Shown one piece after another: positions 61,694 to 64,000 of a DNA stretch of 64,000 bases (within the stretch, counting starts at the first letter, position 1; each line of letters opens with the position of its first letter). The notes beneath the pieces are model-generated. The model worked only from the letters and a program-made list of their open reading frames with translations. It did not search any database and was not told the DNA's origin. The translations under genes were made by a program, and so were the position numbers. This DNA is from an uncultured Lachnospiraceae bacterium (lineage in GTDB: Bacteria; Bacillota; Clostridia; Lachnospirales; Lachnospiraceae): positions 161,530 to 225,529 of the forward strand of contig CACYKH010000006.1 of the NCBI GenBank assembly GCA_902774915.1. Reading direction: 5' to 3'.

Positions 61694-62432
61694 AGAACGA
61701 AAATCGCTCATATTAAAAGAATTAGATGAGAAAAACACGGTAACAGTTCAGGAGCTCAAGGAAAAATTCAATGTATCGGAATCGACCATTCGTAGAGATA
61801 TAACATTTCTGAGTCGGGAAGGAAAGCTTGTGAAAGTTTTCGGAGGTGCTGTGGCACTGGAGCAAGGAAATCGTAATGAAGAATTGTCGATGCGTGAGAA
61901 GGAAACCATTAACAAGGAAGAAAAACTTGAGATTGCAGAGTATGCAGCTTCTCTTATTTTGCCTGACGATTATGTGTATATAGACTCTGGTTCGACCACT
62001 GGTAAAATCATAAGATATATATCTGAGAAAAGAGCGACCTATGTTACCAATTCGATAACGCATGCCAGAGATCTGGTGCGTCGAGGTTTAAAGGTTTTCC
62101 TGATAGGTGGAGAACTAAAAGAAAATACTGAAGCCATAGTTGGGGCAGATGCCATTCTTCATATTCAGAAATACCATTTTTCAAAAGGCTTTTTTGGAGC
62201 TAATGGAATTGATATGAAGCTGGGACTTACAACCACTGATGTTCGGGAGGCACTTATTAAAAGAGTTGCCGTAGAGAACACGCAGGCGGGTTCCAGGTTT
62301 ATCCTGGCTGATCATGATAAATTTGGACTTTCTTCTGCAGTTACCTTTTCTGATTTTAGTGGGGTTGTGGTGATAACCGATAGGAACCCGGGTGATGTCT
62401 ACAGAACGGCTATGGAAATCAGGGTAGTTTAA
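61683..62432 (+). CDS. fruR: DeoR-family regulator of the fructose operon
   Basis: A 249-residue DeoR-type repressor: winged helix MLTKERKSLILKELDEKNTVTVQELKEKFNVSESTIRRDITFLSREGKLVKVFGGAV, then the sugar-phosphate domain with IDSGSTTGKI and GANGIDMKLGLTTTDVREALIKR. The likely effector is fructose-1-phosphate or fructose-1,6-bisphosphate. It starts inside ptsI (overlap 11 bases), so it is last in the fructose operon, and direct repeats at the operon promoter are its probable operator. Confidence 0.9.
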   Translation: MLTKERKSLILKELDEKNTVTVQELKEKFNVSESTIRRDITFLSREGKLVKVFGGAVALEQGNRNEELSMREKETINKEEKLEIAEYAASLILPDDYVYIDSGSTTGKIIRYISEKRATYVTNSITHARDLVRRGLKVFLIGGELKENTEAIVGADAILHIQKYHFSKGFFGANGIDMKLGLTTTDVREALIKRVAVENTQAGSRFILADHDKFGLSSAVTFSDFSGVVVITDRNPGDVYRTAMEIRVV

Positions 62433-62474
62433 ACTGAATATTGTAAAAAGGATGATTTTGAAAAATCAGTAAAA

Positions 62475-62525
62475 AACACTCCCGAAAAAATTTTTAAAAA
62501 ATTTTTCGGGAGTGTTGCTCTTTTG
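62475..62525 (+). terminator. Rho-independent terminator after the fructose operon
   Basis: AACACTCCCGAAAAA (62475-62489) pairs with TTTTTCGGGAGTGTT (62502-62516) with an AT-rich loop, then CTCTTTT. It ends the fru operon. Confidence 0.92.
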
Positions 62526-62551
62526 TTATGCTTTGTGGAATATAATGTAAT
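62522..62551 (+). promoter_or_regulatory. Promoter of the 216-residue membrane gene
   Basis: TTGTTA (62523-62528) with TGTAAT (62546-62551) at 17-base spacing; TATAAT at 62541-62546 is an alternative -10. The first 17 bases match those at 46230-46246. Confidence 0.45.
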
Positions 62552-62584
62552 CAAATAAAGAAAAAAATGAAAGGAGTAAACATT

Positions 62585-63235
62585 ATGAAGCTCACAAATA
62601 TTGATTTTTCAAATATTAAAAATAAGCTTGAAGGCATCTGGAATGCACTTGAAAGTTTTGCGATAGCACATAAAGAAATTCTGATAAACATTTTTATTAT
62701 CGTCTGTGTTGTAACTGCAGCGATTATGATCTTTAAGAAGCTGATGACAATGGGAGTTAACATGCTGATGGGAATCCTCACGATAGCATTTCTCATAATT
62801 GTTACTCCTAAGCTTAGCAACTTCCTCCTCAATAAGTTTGAAAAGTATGATTATCTTGAACAGAGGATTAGCGAAGTAGTTGATGAAGATATGACTATCA
62901 AAGTTAAATGTGAATATAAAAGAGAGACTGGCCAGGAACTTACTGATCCAACCCTCCTAGATCAGCTTAAGGCCGAGAAGTATCAGGTTGATCCAGAACT
63001 CAGTGATGATATGAATATGCTGCTGAACGCTGGATTCCCTGAGGGAGTTAACAATACAATCCGTATGAACATTTCGGATTATGGTGATTCTCAAATTCAG
63101 GCTAACTGCTTCTCAGATTATGTAGCAAAGTACTACATTCTCAGAATGACAGAAGGTATAGCTCTCTTTGTAGCATTCTGTGTAGCAACTAAGATTTTTA
63201 GAACAGAAAAAGATTATTGCTACGCATATATATAA
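62585..63235 (+). CDS. Unknown membrane protein
   Basis: A 216-residue protein, family not recognised. Two adjacent hydrophobic segments (about 35-55 and 57-82, ILINIFIIVCVVTAAIMIF, MGILTIAFLIIVTPKL) are followed by a soluble acidic region (about 95-185, EVVDEDMTIKVKCEYKRETG) and a last hydrophobic segment (about 188-205). AAAGGAG precedes ATG 62585. It stands alone after the fructose operon terminator and before a hairpin. No catalytic motif is visible. Confidence 0.65.
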   Translation: MKLTNIDFSNIKNKLEGIWNALESFAIAHKEILINIFIIVCVVTAAIMIFKKLMTMGVNMLMGILTIAFLIIVTPKLSNFLLNKFEKYDYLEQRISEVVDEDMTIKVKCEYKRETGQELTDPTLLDQLKAEKYQVDPELSDDMNMLLNAGFPEGVNNTIRMNISDYGDSQIQANCFSDYVAKYYILRMTEGIALFVAFCVATKIFRTEKDYCYAYI

Positions 63236-63273
63236 AGGTATTTGTGTGACCTAGATAGTAATGTTATAATTAG

Positions 63274-63306
63274 ACGTGACAGGGTGCAGTAGGCACCTTG
63301 TCACGT
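63274..63306 (+). other. Leader hairpin between the two unknown membrane genes
   Basis: ACGTGACAGGGTGC (63274-63287) pairs with GCACCTTGTCACGT (63293-63306), 13 pairs plus one G-U, around AGTAG. It is followed by TTCT only, so termination is weak. TATAAT at 63265-63270, with TTGTGT 17 bases upstream, would start a transcript at the foot of this hairpin. Confidence 0.55.
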
Positions 63307-63359
63307 TTCTACGTTATCCAGAATTAAGGAAGAGTTTATTTATAAGTAAGGATTAATTT

Positions 63360-63971
63360 ATGCACGAATTTACTTCAACAATTGTGGAATACTATAACAA
63401 GATTCATGATATACCTCTTCTTTACTGTATTATCCTTGCGGTTGTGATACCGTTCTTGGTTATTGTTGTAGGTTATTTTATAAATCTTATCGGCGAGGCT
63501 TTGGGACAGATAATTGCCATGGCTACTGCTCCTGTAGTGGCAAATGCAATCGTCAATTTTGCATTTTTTCCAGGTGTTATGATCCACGAGCTGGCGCATG
63601 CATTTCTAGCGGTAATAACCGGCGCGAAGATTACAGAGGTTGCTCTCTTCAAGGTTGAGGATGGCTCTCTGGGACATGTTAATTTTAGAAACCGAGGCAA
63701 TATTATCATTGTTGCTCTGCAGAATGTATTTGTCTCATCGGCACCTATGTTTGTGGGAGCGGCTGTCTGTATAGGCTGTGGCCTTTGGCTGTCAGTTCTT
63801 CCTGCAGGGTATATTTGGCTTAAGGTAATCATATGGTATCTTATGATATCTATGTTTTTCCATATGACTATGAGTCCGGCGGATATAAAGGTATATATCA
63901 AAGGAGTTCCTCTTTTTATTATTATTCTTTTTATCGTATTTGTACCTCTCCGCCTGACTGGAGTCATTTAA
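63360..63971 (+). CDS. Membrane protein with HExxH motif, possible site-2-type peptidase
   Basis: A 203-residue protein with five or six membrane segments. The motif MIHELAHAFLAVITGAKITEV (about 76-96) contains HELAH inside a hydrophobic helix, as in M50 (site-2 protease) metallopeptidases. A second zinc ligand such as the LDG or NPDG motif of M50 enzymes is not obvious, so peptidase activity is uncertain. The sequence GSLGHVNFRNRGN follows. The start at 63360 lacks a strong ribosome site. It is the last complete gene. Confidence 0.65.
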   Translation: MHEFTSTIVEYYNKIHDIPLLYCIILAVVIPFLVIVVGYFINLIGEALGQIIAMATAPVVANAIVNFAFFPGVMIHELAHAFLAVITGAKITEVALFKVEDGSLGHVNFRNRGNIIIVALQNVFVSSAPMFVGAAVCIGCGLWLSVLPAGYIWLKVIIWYLMISMFFHMTMSPADIKVYIKGVPLFIIILFIVFVPLRLTGVI

Positions 63972-64000
63972 GGAGTACTTTATTTTATTAGAAATATTGT

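Overview
The window looks like chromosomal DNA from a low-GC Gram-positive anaerobe of the Clostridia, most likely a Lachnospiraceae member of the Butyrivibrio/Pseudobutyrivibrio type. This is an inference from gene content: a SCIFF peptide with its radical-SAM maturase, a eukaryote-like (type 2) isoleucyl-tRNA synthetase, a class III fructose-1,6-bisphosphatase, many sigma-A-type promoters (TTGACA/TATAAT-like), and strong AGGAGG-type ribosome sites. No rRNA, tRNA, CRISPR array, prophage or insertion sequence was seen. Nearly all genes are on the + strand.

Layout. 1-1040 (minus): a PadR regulator, a DUF1700 membrane protein and the start of a third membrane protein, running off the left edge. 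1277-3828: acyltransferase, divergent PAP2 protein, dihydropteroate synthase. 3839-7427: a zinc-uptake operon with three Fur/Zur boxes around its promoter (zur, a small Cys-rich membrane protein, znuA, znuC, znuB). 7471-10657: a lipoprotein, trmL, an unusual Hsp70-like protein fused to a GrpE domain, and a DUF5684 membrane protein. 10817-14652: a five-gene envelope module (PH-like protein, tiny lipoprotein, 53-residue helical protein, zinc-ribbon membrane protein, tandem-TPM protein with a polyglycine tail). 14830-25230: pyk, mgtE, a TetR regulator, then DUF3137, DUF1858, ileS and glycogen phosphorylase. 25538-27543: the SCIFF locus, whose peptide and maturase genes are separated by a 254-bp imperfect palindrome. 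27585-31691: PLP decarboxylase, orphan HicB antitoxin, LUD protein, proA. 31693-38042: a LytS-type kinase and its response regulator, followed by two large surface proteins. 38080-45854: HAD phosphatase (minus), MATE exporter, an unknown membrane protein, and a MacAB-like exporter (adaptor, ATPase, permease). 45948-46184: an acyl carrier protein. 46285-54408: two unrecognised genes, one encoding a 2095-residue soluble protein. 54644-62432: a self-contained fructose PTS operon (fruK, fruA, HPr, class III FBPase, enzyme I, DeoR regulator). 62585-63971: two membrane proteins, one with an HExxH motif.

How it works together. Zinc supply is probably sensed by Zur and handled by ZnuABC. Imported fructose would become fructose-1-phosphate (FruA), then fructose-1,6-bisphosphate (FruK), which can go to glycolysis (Pyk lies elsewhere in the window) or back to fructose-6-phosphate (Fbp). 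The HPr in this operon has Gly in place of the regulatory Ser46, so it should be blind to HPr kinase. The best candidates for undescribed biology are the 604/2095-residue gene pair, the Hsp70-GrpE fusion, the giant hairpin between the SCIFF peptide and maturase genes, and the 10817-14652 envelope module. Functions rest on motif reading by eye; no database search was possible.
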